Below, piece after piece: positions 34,050-47,359 of a stretch of DNA of 64,000 bases. The position numbers were made by a program, and so were the translations under genes. The notes beneath the pieces are model-generated. The model worked only from the letters and a program-made list of their open reading frames with translations, did not search any database and was not told the origin of the DNA. Location of the stretch: positions 3,007,103 to 3,071,102 of the forward strand of contig VXAI01000065.1 in the NCBI GenBank assembly GCA_013399305.1, in the 5' to 3' direction. This DNA is from Rostratula benghalensis. Its lineage: Eukaryota > Chordata > Aves > Charadriiformes > Rostratulidae. Position 1 is the first letter of the stretch. The number at the start of each line of letters is the position of its first letter.

Positions 34050-37000
34050 CTAGATTTGTCCATTTCAGGTGTTGTTTGTAAAGTTCCACAAGGGTTTGAA
34101 TTTCTTACTCAGAAGCACTGAGGCCTTTGTAAAACTCATCTGTGACCCTTTGCAACTGATGACCTAGATAATCTTCTGCCATTACTGCAAGCAGAATCTG
34201 TCCACTATGCAGTTAAATTCTCTTTGTATCAAGATCTGCTCCTTTATTTACTCTTTAAAACCTGTCAGAAACACTTATAGTACTGACTCTAGCCCAGAAG
34301 TCCCAAGCTTTGTATCCCCATCTCCCTGGACCTTCCAAAGATCGTGAGAACAGGAAGAAACATAAAAGCTCCTGTAACGTGGAAAGTACCGTATGTCTGA
34401 AGCTTCAGCCCATGTATGGGGTTGCATGATGAACAAGGCAAATTTAGAAGAGGCAGAAAGGATGTTCAATCTGCTAGTAGGAAGTTTCAGAGCTGGAACT
34501 GTCCTCTCTTATTGCTGACTTTTCTGGTGGTGCTGGGAAATGAATACTTCCTAAATCATGATGGAACAGCAAAGTACTCCTTTAAAAAAAAAAAAAAAAA
34601 AATTATTTATCTTCTCTTATTGTTCTGGAGATGGGATTTGTTTCTGCTGCTCTCTGCAATATTGCAGTATGAAGAGGTAGGAAGAAACAAGTTTGCTGAT
34701 CTGGCCTGGAGCACTGTAGGCACATTTCTACAGATTACCAGAAGGTGCAACTGGAAGCACAGACAGGTGTTAAAATGTACCTCCACTTACGGAAGGTGAG
34801 CAATCATGTACTTCCACCTCTGAGCAGGTATTTCTCTTTTATGCCAGAAGTTTCTTACTTGATATCTGAGGTGAAGAGCCCCCTTTTGATAGTATGCAAG
34901 TATCAATCTTGTTTCTAAACTTAACACAGGCCAGCAGCCGACTTTGGTCATAGCTCCTGCAGGGAACTAGAGCAGGGAAGGCCCGTGCAACAGCAGGAAT
35001 TTCACATTTCTCGCTAAACCTATGGGCTCTGATGAGCTGTAGAAAATGTATTAGTGCATGTTTTGTTTCTTTTTTCATACCCTGCAGTATGAATGTTTTT
35101 TGCTCTACCATGCAGTCAGCAGCCACCAGAGAAGCCAGTCAATTTCTTCAAGCTGCTTAAGGCATATGCTGCCACCACCTTTTCAAGATGTGGGAGGGAT
35201 CCAAATCTGTTTTTAACAAGTCCAGCATGTTTCAAATTACATGCATTTGGCAATCCTCTCTTAGATTTTTGGACCATGATTCTTGCTAGGTTACAAATAT
35301 ACTTTTTTATTGCTGTTTGGTGTTAATACTGTGAGCCAGTAGAGGGCATACTGGCATTTAATTTGAATATTAACTCCTAAACAGATAAGGTATCTCTGAA
35401 ATGATAGGATACTTTTAAGAAATGTAGAGATTCTTATACATAACAGCCTTTGTGTAAAGCTAATTGTGAAAAGTTATTTTTTCAATACTACCCAAACCTT
35501 AACATTAAAATTTAAAATAAACAAACAACCTAAAAGCCCAAGCTGTGAAAATTGCTGAAGCTCACCTTACCTACTTACTATATACATTATTATATATTCA
35601 CAACATATACATTTTTTTTCCTATTCAGATCTTCAGAATGGGTTAATAAAGCCTAAGCGTTGAAAAGTCTAGTAAAGTTGAATAGCACCCACATCACCCA
35701 TCTGTCCTGAATAAAGTTATTTTTAGCTGTTTCCTAGCTACAGATCCTCCCAGCACAAAGCTTTATAATTTCAATCAGGCATACACATGCTTATATGTAC
35801 CCTTTTCTCCTCTCTCCCCTATATAATAATGGAATTGCAGATTCTCACCTTCAAAAAACTTTAAAAAAAATCAGAATAGCTTCTGAAATTGTTCAAGCAC
35901 AAGCTATTCATCATGAAGTACATCTGTCAGCCTTTAGCAGGAAGGAGAGTTATGCTTACTTTGGGCCAAACGGTCTCAAGAAATATATTAGAATATGAAT
36001 GTTTTGACAGTTCACGGTACCTTTCATCTGAAATTCCCCAAATACTTCATGTATACTAATTGAGATTCCTTCTCATAGCACAATATTTTTTATTACACTT
36101 AGTTTTCACATTGGCCCTTGAGGCGGAAGTGGTTATGACCCACTTTTTCCAAAGTGTGTCTTGAAGTAATTGTCTCTGTGCCTAGTTTCTCTTCACTGCG
36201 AGATTAGGATAGTTTCAAATGTGTTTTGTTTTGTTTCTCTAAAAATGTACTAGGAGTAAAAGGATGTACAGAAACTAATAATGCCTAAGTAATTAATTTG
36301 TAACTTGACTGTATGAGATACGTATGACAATAAAGAGCAAAAAGTGTTTTGAGGAGTAAAGGTGGGTTCACCAGTGACATTGTGACATTCTCAAGGTTAT
36401 TCATATTTACAAAGAGCTAAGCTGAAATTGCCTATTAAAAATGCTGAAACAAGTACTCTACCTGTCAAAACCATACTGTAGGAGTATCAACCTAATGCAC
36501 ATGTGCAAAATGAGACAGTGTGTGGGGCAAGAGGATAATACCCTGAGGATGTCAAAGGTACAGGAGCAATAACGGCGAATAAGTTCTCTGTGTGTGTGCC
36601 GCATGGCCCCATCAGAGATCTGGGCTGACATCATCAGCAATACCAGTGCTTTGTAAAATGTGGTTTTGCACAGCAGCACACAGAGATACCTTTTGCTGAG
36701 AATTTTACTTTCCCTAGCTATCACTTGGACCACTTGGACTAAGTTAAAAAGAAAGTAAAAGAGTCTGACAAAAAGAAACTAGGCCTTTTTTTTGCCTCAT
36801 TGAAAGAGAAAATTAAGTAAGGAACACAAACATAGGGATAGAGCTCCACAGATATAGGCATCTGCTTCCACCCGTACACCACTATTGTAGGAAAAGCTTT
36901 GCTGCTGCAACAACACTGTCAGCAAGTTCCTTGCAAGTACCTCGAATATGCAAAGTAGAAATGTTTTGTTGATGAGCTCTGGAAAATCCCTTCTAGCAAC

Positions 37001-38300
37001 CAATCTTTGCTGTCTTTATTCCTGGGTCCTTTCAAAGCACCATTAATGACAGCATTTGCTTCAGGTAGTACTTTGTTCTTAAAGACCTGAGGATTCATGA
37101 AATTTAAACCCATCAGGATTATGAAGCACAGAGATTCCAAGGACTGTGCAGTCGCAGCTCCAGATTATTTGGACATGTGTATTGTCACAGATTTCCAAAA
37201 CTTCTAGACAGTACAGACATCAAAATATCCTGTGATGACTGAGGCAAATCTTTTTCATGAGATGATTAAACATTCATTCCTTTCCAAAAAATTCAATGTT
37301 ATAATTTTGTCTTCAAAATTTTTTGTTATTTGATGCAGGAGTATCACGACCTTTGCCCTGATCATAAGTAACAGAATAATTAGCTATGTCTGACAGGCAA
37401 GCAAGCAAGCAAGGAAGAACTGAGTGGGATGAGCCATGGTATGGACCATGGATTAACAGGTGCCAGGAAAACACCTGGAACTGCTGGAAAGGCCTAGTAC
37501 GGTATCATCGTATATCAATTAGAGACAGCATCTGACTATAAACTCCCCCAGAAGCAGAGTTTGGGAGGGCTGGTACGTAGACATCTGGCACCATGTAGAA
37601 GCAAAGGACCTGAAATGCAGCAGTTAAAGCATTGCTTGCCAAGCCCTCAGGCAGAGCCCACCACTGAGCGGCTGAGTGTGGCTTTTTCTTCAGCCTCAAC
37701 TTTCTGGCATGGAAATGGTGGGGGAATCATGCAGTCTTTGCCCCTATAGTAGTTTTTCAGTCTACAGATGGAAACAATAGCATCTTATTTTGTATTTGTT
37801 GTCATGTTTATATAGAGGACTTTTTTTTCTATGTAGAGTATGCAGACCTACTTTTTTAGGAGTTTGTCCCAAAGGAAGTAACTTTGATAAAGAAAATACC
37901 AGCTTCTAAATCTCTATTACCAAGACTATTCTTCTTACTTTCATTTTTTCCTGTCATCATACCTCTCTTGTGAATTCACTGTAAACTCTGAGAATCTTCT
38001 AGCAGAGACTGAAAATAGTTACTCCTTTTCATCTCTTCTGGCTGTCTACCAGAATAGCCTCTCCAACTCCTTTGCATTTGGCCTTCATCATAATCTACTT
38101 AACATTCTGTAAAACTTCATGGACCTTTTTTTAATTTTTGTGTTAGATGTTCAGGCAACAGGGATCTAGTTGAAAAGCACTTTGAAAAATTCCCTAAATT
38201 TATAATTAATTTTCTATAGTAGTATGTTATTCAGACTTGCTTTTAAAGATCGCCAGTACTAAGCTCTATAATGACAATCTAAGCTGTAAGGGCAACCTTA
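34050..38300. other. Intergenic, no gene seen
   Basis: This is AT-rich sequence with short frames only. An oligo-A run lies at about 34584-34602, without a recognisable retroposed body upstream. A short (GCAA)n run lies near 37397. Confidence 0.6.
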
Positions 38301-38309
38301 CAGTCCACC

Positions 38310-39850
38310 TTTGCAGATGTACAAATCCGTGGGACTTGATGAGATACATCCACAGTTCTGAGGAAATTGGCAGATAAAGTTGCTAAGCCACTATCCATAA
38401 TATCTGAGAAGTTGTGGCAGTTTGGTGAAGTTCCCACTGACTGGAAAAGGGCACACATAAACCCCCTTTTTAAAAAGGTGAAAAACAAGACCCAAGGGAC
38501 TACAGACTGGTCAGTCTCACCTCCGTGCCCAGTACAATCATGGAGCAGATCCTCCTGGAAACTCTGCTGAGGCACACAGAAAATAAGAAGGTGATTAGTG
38601 ACCACCAAAATGGCTTCACTGAAAGCAAATTGAGTCTGACAAATTTGGTCGCCTGCTACAACAGGGTTACAACATTGGTGGACAAGGGAAGACCAACTGA
38701 CCTCATCTACCTGGACTTGTGCAAATCATTTGATGCTGTCCCACATGGCATTCTTGTCTCTAAATTGGAGAGACATAGATTTGACTGAGGGACTACTTGG
38801 TGGATAAGGAATTGGATGGATGATCTCACTCAAAGAACTGTGGTCAATGGCTCAATGTCTACATGGGGAACACTGGTAAGTGGTGTTCCTCAGGGGTTGG
38901 TACTGGGATGGGTGTTTAACATCTTTGTTGGTGACATAGGCAGTGGGATTGAGTACACCCTCAGCAAGTTTGCTGATGACACCAAGCTGTGTGGCACAGT
39001 TGACATGCTGGAAGGAAAGGATGCAATCCAGAGGGACCTGGACAGGCTTGAGAGGTGGATTTGTGCAAACGTCATGAAGTTCAAGCAAACCAAGTGCAGG
39101 GTCCTACACCTGGGTCAGAGCAATCCTGAGCACAAATACAGGATGAACAGAGAATGGATTGAGAGCAGCCCTGAAGAGAAGTTGGGGTTGGTGGATGAGA
39201 AGCTCAATATGAGCCAGCAATGTGCACTTGCAGCACAGAAAGCCAAACACATCCTGGTCTGCATCAAAAGAAGAGTGGACAGCAGGTCACAGGAGGTGAT
39301 TCTGCCTTTCTACTCTGCTCTCATGAGACCCTACCTGGAGTTCTGTGTCCAGATCTGGAACCCCTAACATAAGAGGGACATGGACCTGTTGGTCCATAGA
39401 GCAAGTCCAGAGGATGGCCACGAACATGATGATGTGATGACAAGCTGAGATAATTGGGATTGTTCAGCCTGGGGAAGAGAATGCTGCACGGATACCTTAC
39501 AGGAGCCTTCCAGCACTTAAAGGGGACCTACAGGAGGGATGCGGAGAGACTCTCAGGAACTGCACTGATAGGATGAGGAATAATTTTTTGAAACAAAAAG
39601 AGGGGCAATTTAGATGAGATATTATGAACAAAGTCTTTACTTTGGGGGTTGTGAGACACTGGAACAGGTTACCCTGTTGTGGGTAGTTGTGGATGTCCCG
39701 TTCCTGGAAGCGTTCAAGGCTAGGCTGGATGGGACTTTGAAGAAACTGGTTTAGTGAGAAGTGTCCCTGCCCATGGTAGGGGGGCTGGAACTCGATAATG
39801 TTTAAGGTCCCTTCCGACTCTAACCATTCCATGATTCTATGATTCTATAA
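38310..39850 (+). mobile_element. CR1 LINE with most of the RT domain
   Basis: This is the longest CR1 in the window (about 1.5 kb). The plus strand reads RT segments in three shifted frames. First come fingers/palm pieces, including [19 protein letters not shown] and [20 protein letters not shown] (motif A, with the catalytic Asp as LDLCKSFD). [10 protein letters not shown] and the FADDTKLCG box (about 38960-39000) follow, then the ORF2 C-terminus. It ends with the ATTCCATGATTCTATGATTC tail. Frameshifts and a stop between 38788 and 38816 show it is inactive. Confidence 0.96.
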
Positions 39851-40989
39851 ACCTTCAGATGCTGCTGCTCGAGTGCACTTAACAGAGAAAACAAGTAACA
39901 GGTGAAGTGTCTTGCATTAACAACATTTAGGAACAGCTAAACATCTAGCAGCATCTGGTATTCTTGGGGTAAGCACTCCTGTAAACTTGGAGCAACTACT
40001 GATGGTGTCTGGTCATAGTGTGAGACAGAAAGAGATGCTGTAGTCTAGGAGCCTGGTGAGTAACTCTGGTAATTGAAAAGGGTAATTAGAAATATCTGAC
40101 TGGTTGGTATCAAGTAGGTTGCCATCCATGGTCCCTGCTTAGCCTGGCACAAAGGAAAGAGCAAGAAACTTCTGAACGAATTCTCTTGTCTCAGAGAAAT
40201 AAGATTAAAAGCACTGGGATACATTCTTCTCTTTCAATTAGGTGTGAAGATTTTCTTTGTGTGTGTGAGCATCTCATAGTTTCTGCTTTTATTATTTCTA
40301 GTTAGGACCAAGAGAGTTAAACTTTCCAACAAAAAATATTTCTAAAGTGTTGATTTATCAGTCAAAATATTTTGTATAAGTTTCTGTGTGAATATACTTA
40401 ACATAGTTTCTGACATCTTGAAAAGGACTAAAGCATAGATAATCTTCCACATTGATAAGATATCACAGGTAGTTTTATTTTGTAAAACATCTTTAAAAAG
40501 GAATGGATAAATTTTCTGACTCGCTGATCTTATGTTACAGCTGCAGAAATGGAGAAATCTTTCCTAACAATGCAGGCGATCTGACATTTGGAAGAATTAA
40601 TAATTACAACCTGTGATTGTTCTTCAAGAAGTGATCAAAATTCCATTTCCCATACCTGTTTAGGGTATCAGAAAGGTCTGAAGACTCGTGAGATTTTTTC
40701 TTTGCCCCTCTCTTAATATCTGTGCTCTTTCTTCACCTCTGCAATCTGTTGGTGTGTGAACAGAGTTGAGGAGTTTGCTCCATTCAAGACTGGTTTTCAT
40801 TCTGGGCTGATGTTAGAGGCTGACAAAGAGAAATCATAAAAACCAGTGTCAGGTGACAACATGTGTATCAGTAGTGAGACTGGGCATAAAAGCAAATGTC
40901 ACAAACTTTTACACAAGGCAATAAAATATGGTGGGAAGCAGAACTGGTGCCAGGGGCATATTGATCTGTTCATATGTTTGGTATGAACG

Positions 40990-41667
40990 TCATAGAATCA
41001 TTAGAGTTGGAAAGGACCTTGAAGATTATTGAGTTCCAACCTCCCTGCCATGGGCAGGGACACCTCCCACTAGACCAGGTTGTTCAAAGACCCATCCAGC
41101 CTTGTCTTGAACACTTCCAGGGATGGGGCTTCCCATACTTCTTTGGGGAACCTGTTCCAGTGTCTCACCACCCTCGGAGTAAAGAATTTCTTTCTAGTAT
41201 CTAATTTAAATCTCTCCTCTTTCAATCTTAAACCACTACCACTTATCCTATTCACTACACACCCTGATAAAGAGTCCCACTCCAGCTCTCGTGTAGGTTC
41301 CCTTCAGATACTGGAAGGCTGCTATAATGTCTACCCTGAGTCTTCAGGCTGAACAACCCCAACTCTCTCAGTCTGTCTTCATAGGAGAGGTGCACCAGCC
41401 CTCTGGTCATCTTTGTGGCCCTCTGCTGGACTTGTTCCAACAGGTCTATGTCTTTTCTGTGCTGAGGACTCCAGAGCTGGACACAGTACTCCAAGTGGGA
41501 TCTCCCGTGAGCAGAGTAGAGGGGTAGAATCACCTCCTGTGACCTGCTTCTTTTGATGCAGTCCAGGATGTGGTTGGCCAGTGTGCACTGCAGTCTCATG
41601 CTTGCTGAGGGTGAATTCTATCCCACTGTCCATATCTGCAACAAAGATGTTAAACAGCCCTGCTAGC
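40990..41667 (-). mobile_element. CR1 LINE fragment with internal deletion
   Basis: The reversed tail CATAGAATCATTAGAGTTGG is followed by TTGGAAAGGACCTTGAAGAT and the usual CR1 3' order on the minus strand. Near 41600 the sequence jumps from the region encoding SMRLQC to one encoding [12 protein letters not shown] few hundred bases of ordinary CR1 are therefore missing in between. Confidence 0.95.
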
Positions 41668-41679
41668 ATCTGCTACCTT

Positions 41680-44600
41680 TCTGGTTGCTTTCAGTGATTC
41701 AAAACAAATACTACACTTCCATTCTAACAATGCCACTAACTTTCTGAAATATGTAAATAGACTAGTATCAGTAGAAGTAGAGAAGCAATTTTTGTGAAAG
41801 TGATCCCAGAACACTTCATACAGCTCTAATATCAACACTGGCCATGAACTGAAAAATGGAAATATGGGAAGATACTTTCTAGGGAAGTTCAAAGGCTAGG
41901 GAAACACCCTGCAGAGACCCAATCCTTGTTTAGCTTAATAAGAAAAAGAAATATCTTAATTTTGGTAGAAAAATATTTTTGCTGGTATAAATGGGGTAAA
42001 ATAGAGAACACACAAGGTCTACTAAAGCTCATTAATATAGTAAAGAAAAGCTCCTGGCCAAAATATGAAGGGAAAAGATGCATCCACAGTGTATTAGTGA
42101 TTAGATCCCTTCCAAAATGCAGAGCATAATAATGTACAATTTATAGATTTTTATTTAAAAATTTTATATAATAGTGGCAATTGAATGAAATTCTGTGACT
42201 TGAACAAAATTGTCTATGCATTAATAACCCCCTCCACTCTGAAAGACAAGAAATTGATACTGAAGAAACCAAGGGAATTGGAGGGTAGAGGAAGAAAAGA
42301 ACATGCCCTCAAAGAAGATGTAGATAACAGGAATGTAGAACAATATCACGGTAGTGACTTTACCTTGATCAAATGCACAGCACTGATGGTTGATTAATGT
42401 GAAGTTTTGACTGGGATATGTGAAAACAGTCAATTCTGACCTAAACAATTCTATGACTCTTCAAGGCTTTCTCTCTAAATACATCTCTCTTTTTTTTTTT
42501 TAAAGTATGCTGAATGCATCTCTATCCCTGACTGCCAACAAGCCAGAACAATAGTGTTGCCTCAGTTGACTGGGATAATAGGATCCATCTCTCTGGTCTT
42601 GCTGTCAAATAGCAGCTAAATATCATAGTCTTTCATTATGGTATCTGGTCTTAAATGGCGATGAAGTTCAGAGAAAATAAGGATGGCCTATGGAAAGAAC
42701 GCACTATGAAACTTACAAAAGTGTGACAATACTTAATGTATTGCTGTAAATTGCGATTCCAGGTCAAGAAAATGTCAGAACAATTGGCACAACATGTAGC
42801 GGGGTTTTTAACTACATACAATCTCAGTATGTTTTATCATGACACAGTTTTGTATGACCAGCAGTTTTTACTCAAGTGTTACAAACAAAGGAAGAGCTTT
42901 GGAGAATGATTTAGATGTTGCTAATATTTAAACTACATTTTTTTGTATCTATGGATCACAGTAATTATGCGGCATTCATGATCTGAGATAACTGTTGTTA
43001 TTGAAATAAATTTAAAAAAAAATTAAAGTAAAAGCTAACTTTCACACAAGAAAAAAACAGAAATATTTGCATTTTGGCACTGTTTTTCTTTGGAAATTTA
43101 CAATCAGTTCCTCCTCACGCATACTTGGCTTCTTTTAGTGTTCTTTGAAGCTAAAGATTTACACTTGTACATTCTAAAAAGAGAACATAACACAGGGATC
43201 TTTCTAACATGGACATCTATTTAAAGTGTTTCATTTGGCATTATAGAGTCAAATCCTTCAGCACTTCATCTCCAGAATCCCTGTACTGAAAATTTACCAA
43301 ACTTCATCCATTTTATTTCAATGTATGTTTCTGTAGTACGTGAAGACCAAGGCTATTTATATTTATGATACATGATTTTAAAGTTTTTAATGGATGCTTT
43401 AGCCCCAGCTATACCTGCAGAATATTTTTCTACTGTATTTGGGTACTTGTAACTGCATGCTAGAACAGCACGATGCCATAGCAATGTTATCGTATTTAAA
43501 ATCTTTGCCTAGGTGGCATGTAAGTGCCTTTTCTTTTCTATTTTCTGTTATGAAAAACATTCCTAATGTCAAGCATTATTAGCACACCTCTGGATTCTCT
43601 GCATATTTTTGTTGCACAAAAGAAGCTACATTGTCCTAGTTCTTTTTTGATGTAACTAGGGAAAGAAATGAAATTTCTTGTACACTAAAAAATATATTAA
43701 TAATTAAGTAACCATTGAACTATGTCAAACAACTTCTTCAGAAAGCTTAAGTGGGTAAAGTATATCACGTAAAGTCTATACAGGCTTTTAGCTAGAGATA
43801 CGCAAGACAAGCTGAGAGACGACAAGAACAAATCTTTTAACAAATGATCTGTGGTCTCTTTTTTATGCAAAACTAGGAAGTTTTGACTAATTGTCAAAAC
43901 TCTTTGACAACTTTGAGTAATTGGCACCAAGCCAAGACAAAGAAATGGATACCTGTAAGTACCTTATATACAGTGAGAAAGGGTTGTGTATCATCCAGGT
44001 GAACTGAGAAGAATCTTGCTGGTGAAGAGTAAAAGGCTGTTTGCATTTGGAAGCATTCAATAGGTTGCTTCATTTTTTATTTGTTCTCAGAAAGCACTTA
44101 TTATGGAGTTTTGTTTACTTGGCTCATTAATACATTGAATGTAGGGCATGTGAGAAGTGGTTTATGAAAAGGCTAAAGTTGAGACATAAAGTTTGGAGCT
44201 GAAGAGCAACCAGTAAGAATAACATTCAGAATCTTGTGTCTGATTTAAAGGCTGCACAAAATTTTCTGCTAGGGTCTATATTAGAGTATCTGTTATCTAA
44301 TTAGTCAAACTTTCTTTATTATTTATCTCTTTGAAAAACTTTTATGTTTTCCCATGTATTCTATGCATTTTAAAATCAGAATTATTATTCAATTGCATGG
44401 ATAATAAACAGTATAATCCAAACTTTGTGGTATTTTTATACTTTAAATTTTATTTTAAAGTAAAATCTACATCTTCTTTGTCTTGATGATTCTATACTGT
44501 TAACCAGTGCAAAGTACTGAATATTTCCTTTCTAGTTATCACAATTCTTTGATAATTTATGAGGTAGATTAGTGATTTGTACTCAGATTTGAGCTGATTC

Positions 44601-45156
44601 ACTCTGCATACCTGAGCAAAATGTGCTACACCTCAATAGAACTTTTTATTACATATAATTAATATTAACCAACCTAGTAAAGCATCTGTGTGCTAGTTAC
44701 CACAGCATTTATTGACACTACTCTAAATACCAGTTTGCTGTGCTGTTAGTAAAATTATTTTTCATGGCTGCAAAACCACAGAATATGTTACAGTGTGTAA
44801 CGATTTATTCACTTGGATAACGAACACTGAATTTGCACTACTTAAGGCAAATATCTATATATTTACACTGTCATCACCTACACTGAAACATAATGTAGTG
44901 TTCCAGTTGGTTCAATGGGCTTTGTATCAGTACCAAAATCCTGTAGTGACCAAATCTCCTATAAGGAGTTTAAACATGATTTTGACTGGCAAATTTTGGG
45001 AGATTATTTTTCAGGTGTCCATAAGTGTGTTTCAAATACTCCATTATCAGTACACAATTCTTCCCTTAGCCCTTATAGTCTTTCATCCTGGCTAGGCACA
45101 ATCACAAATTGTGAAATAAAATGCCACTTGCTTCAGACAACAGATAACGAGGAAAA
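41680..45156. other. Intergenic, no gene seen
   Basis: This is very AT-rich sequence up to the assembly gap. No coding family or transposon was recognised. Confidence 0.6.
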
Positions 45157-45293
45157 NNNNNNNNNNNNNNNNNNNNNNNNNNNNNNNNNNNNNNNNNNNN
45201 NNNNNNNNNNNNNNNNNNNNNNNNNNNNNNNNNNNNNNNNNNNNNNNNNNNNNNNNNNNNNNNNNNNNNNNNNNNNNNNNNNNNNNNNNNNNN
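45157..45293. other. Assembly gap (137 N)
   Basis: An unbroken run of N. The reading frames drawn across it are meaningless. The true gap size may differ. Confidence 1.
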
Positions 45294-46632
45294 CCTCATC
45301 TTCAGGCTAAGATTTTACAACCCTCTGCATATAGTTTACCTTGCAGATAATCTCCACTTCATTTATGGTAAATGTGTCCTCATTAAGCCTAGCTATTTTA
45401 CATTTTTCTTTCTGGATTTCACTCACCCATCTAACAGCTGCACAGTCATACTGTCCCCCCAAGAAAGCCTGCAAACCTGCACCCCAACCAGACCATATGT
45501 GCCCAAGTGTGGTAGGATTTCTGGATGCCTGGGCTCCATGAACCCACTGGGAAACTGCTCAAAAAATGTCAGAATTCATATGTCCATTTCTCTTTCTCAA
45601 TATACATTTGATTTTATCTCCTGGAAAGGCAGGAATGAAAAAATTTACTTCAAAATAAAATTCCTTAGGATTCACTATCAGTTCAGCCTGTAAATGACTT
45701 AGAAAGCCTACAAGACTCCTTAACAAGCTTCTCCCCTTAGGTATTAATGTCTAGATCGATTCCCTAAAGTTATGTGAGAGATATCCGGGTCATTTGCAAC
45801 ACACTTGGTCAAACTAACTGCTTCTGAAATAAACTGATTCATTTTTAAGAAAAGGTTCTGTTTAAAGACCTGCTAGCGGGTTTCCTACTGTTAGTTTCCA
45901 AACCCTATTAATTTTAGTTTTTGAACTTTCCTTGTGCTTGGTCTGGATTCTGCCTTTTTAAAATCATTAGTATATTGCACCATGGAATGAAGTCTGTAAA
46001 GCAGGGGTAATAGGACCTGGCTTACACATTTGTAAAATTCAAGGACAAATATATATACAATCTTGTCAATCATTTATTTAATGACTTCTTGCCTTATTCG
46101 CCTATTACTGCATGTAAAAAGCTTTGTTTTTTTTCCAATTTATAGCATCCTCCAATTTAATATCTCTGTAAGTTATCATAATGCTCGATTGACACAGTAA
46201 CACTGTGTTCATTTCTACAGCAATGAAATGTTAAGTCACAAATACAGAATTATGGCTGTTAACAAAATTATTCTTATCCAAGCATAAATACACCAGATAA
46301 CAAATAGCAAAGGAAATATAGAAAACGGTGGGCCAACTAAATTGTTCTGCATAGAAATACAAACGAATCCGTCTTACAAGGTTGCTCAAGGGACCCTCAA
46401 AAATCATTTGCCTAGCGTTAGTTATTTTAATTAGAGGTCAAACAAAATTGCATTAGAAAATTTAAGGATGGTTTCAAGTGTCCCTAGAGGCAGGAATTTT
46501 CCTGCTGGAAATAGGATCCTTGATACAATTGTTATACTCTACTATGGGGTCTTGCTGTGAAAAAGGTTTTCATAGGAAGACTTCAGTGGGAATTTTCTGA
46601 CTGTTCTTGACAAACAATTGACCTCTTGATAT

Positions 46633-47350
46633 AATCATAGAATCAGAAAATGCTGTGGGTTGGAAGGGATCTCTAATGGTCATCTAACCCATCCCCCTGC
46701 AATGAGCAAGGACACCTTCAACTAGACCAGGTTGCTCAGAGCTCCATCCAACCTGACCTTGAACATTTCCAGGGATCTATCAGCTCTCTGGGCAACTTGG
46801 TACAGTGTTCCATTATCTCCCTTGTATAAAATATCTTCCTTGTAAAAAATGTCTTCCTTATAACTAACCTAAGTCTACCCTCTTTTAGTTTAAAACCATT
46901 ACCTCTTGTCCTATGGCAACAGGCCATACTAAAAGGCTTGTCCCCATCTTTCTTATAGGCCCCTTTTAGGTATTGAAAGACTGGAGCTTTCCCTTCTCCA
47001 GGCTGAACAATCCCATCTCTCTCAGATTGTCCTTGCAGGAGAGGTGCTCCATTTCATTCACCTTCTTTGTGGCCTCCTCTGGACCTGCTCCAACAGGTCA
47101 ATGTCTTTACTGTGCAAAGAATTTCAGAGCTGGACACGGTACTCCACATGGAGACTCAGCAGAGCAGAGTAGAGAGGGAGAATCCCTTCCTTCAACCTCC
47201 TGTCCATGTTTCTTTTGTGGTAGCCTAGGATACAGTTGGTTTTTCATCCACAAGTAACCCCAAGTCCTTCTTGACAGGGTTTCTCTCAATTCCTTTATCT
47301 TCCAGCCTGTATTGAGGTGGAGGACCCTACATGTTTCCTTGTTGAACCTA
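46633..47350 (-). mobile_element. CR1 LINE, 5'-truncated
   Basis: The left end AATCATAGAATCAGAAAATG matches the reversed CR1 tail, followed by GGTTGGAAGGGATCTCTAAT. The minus strand then runs through the CR1 3' UTR and ORF2 C-terminus and breaks off at CCTTGTTGAACCTA. Several frameshifts and small deletions are present. Confidence 0.95.
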
Positions 47351-47359
47351 TGATAGCCA

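Noticed and set aside
34416..34799. 127-codon plus-strand frame
   Set aside because: It runs through an oligo-A stretch read as poly-lysine. There is no domain and no conserved composition.
38367..39367. Reverse-transcriptase frames as a possible host or viral gene
   Set aside because: The sequence order, the FADD box and the ATTCTATGATTCTATGA tail are those of a CR1 LINE, and the frames are shifted.
44915..45310. Frames crossing the N run
   Set aside because: They are artefacts of the assembly gap.
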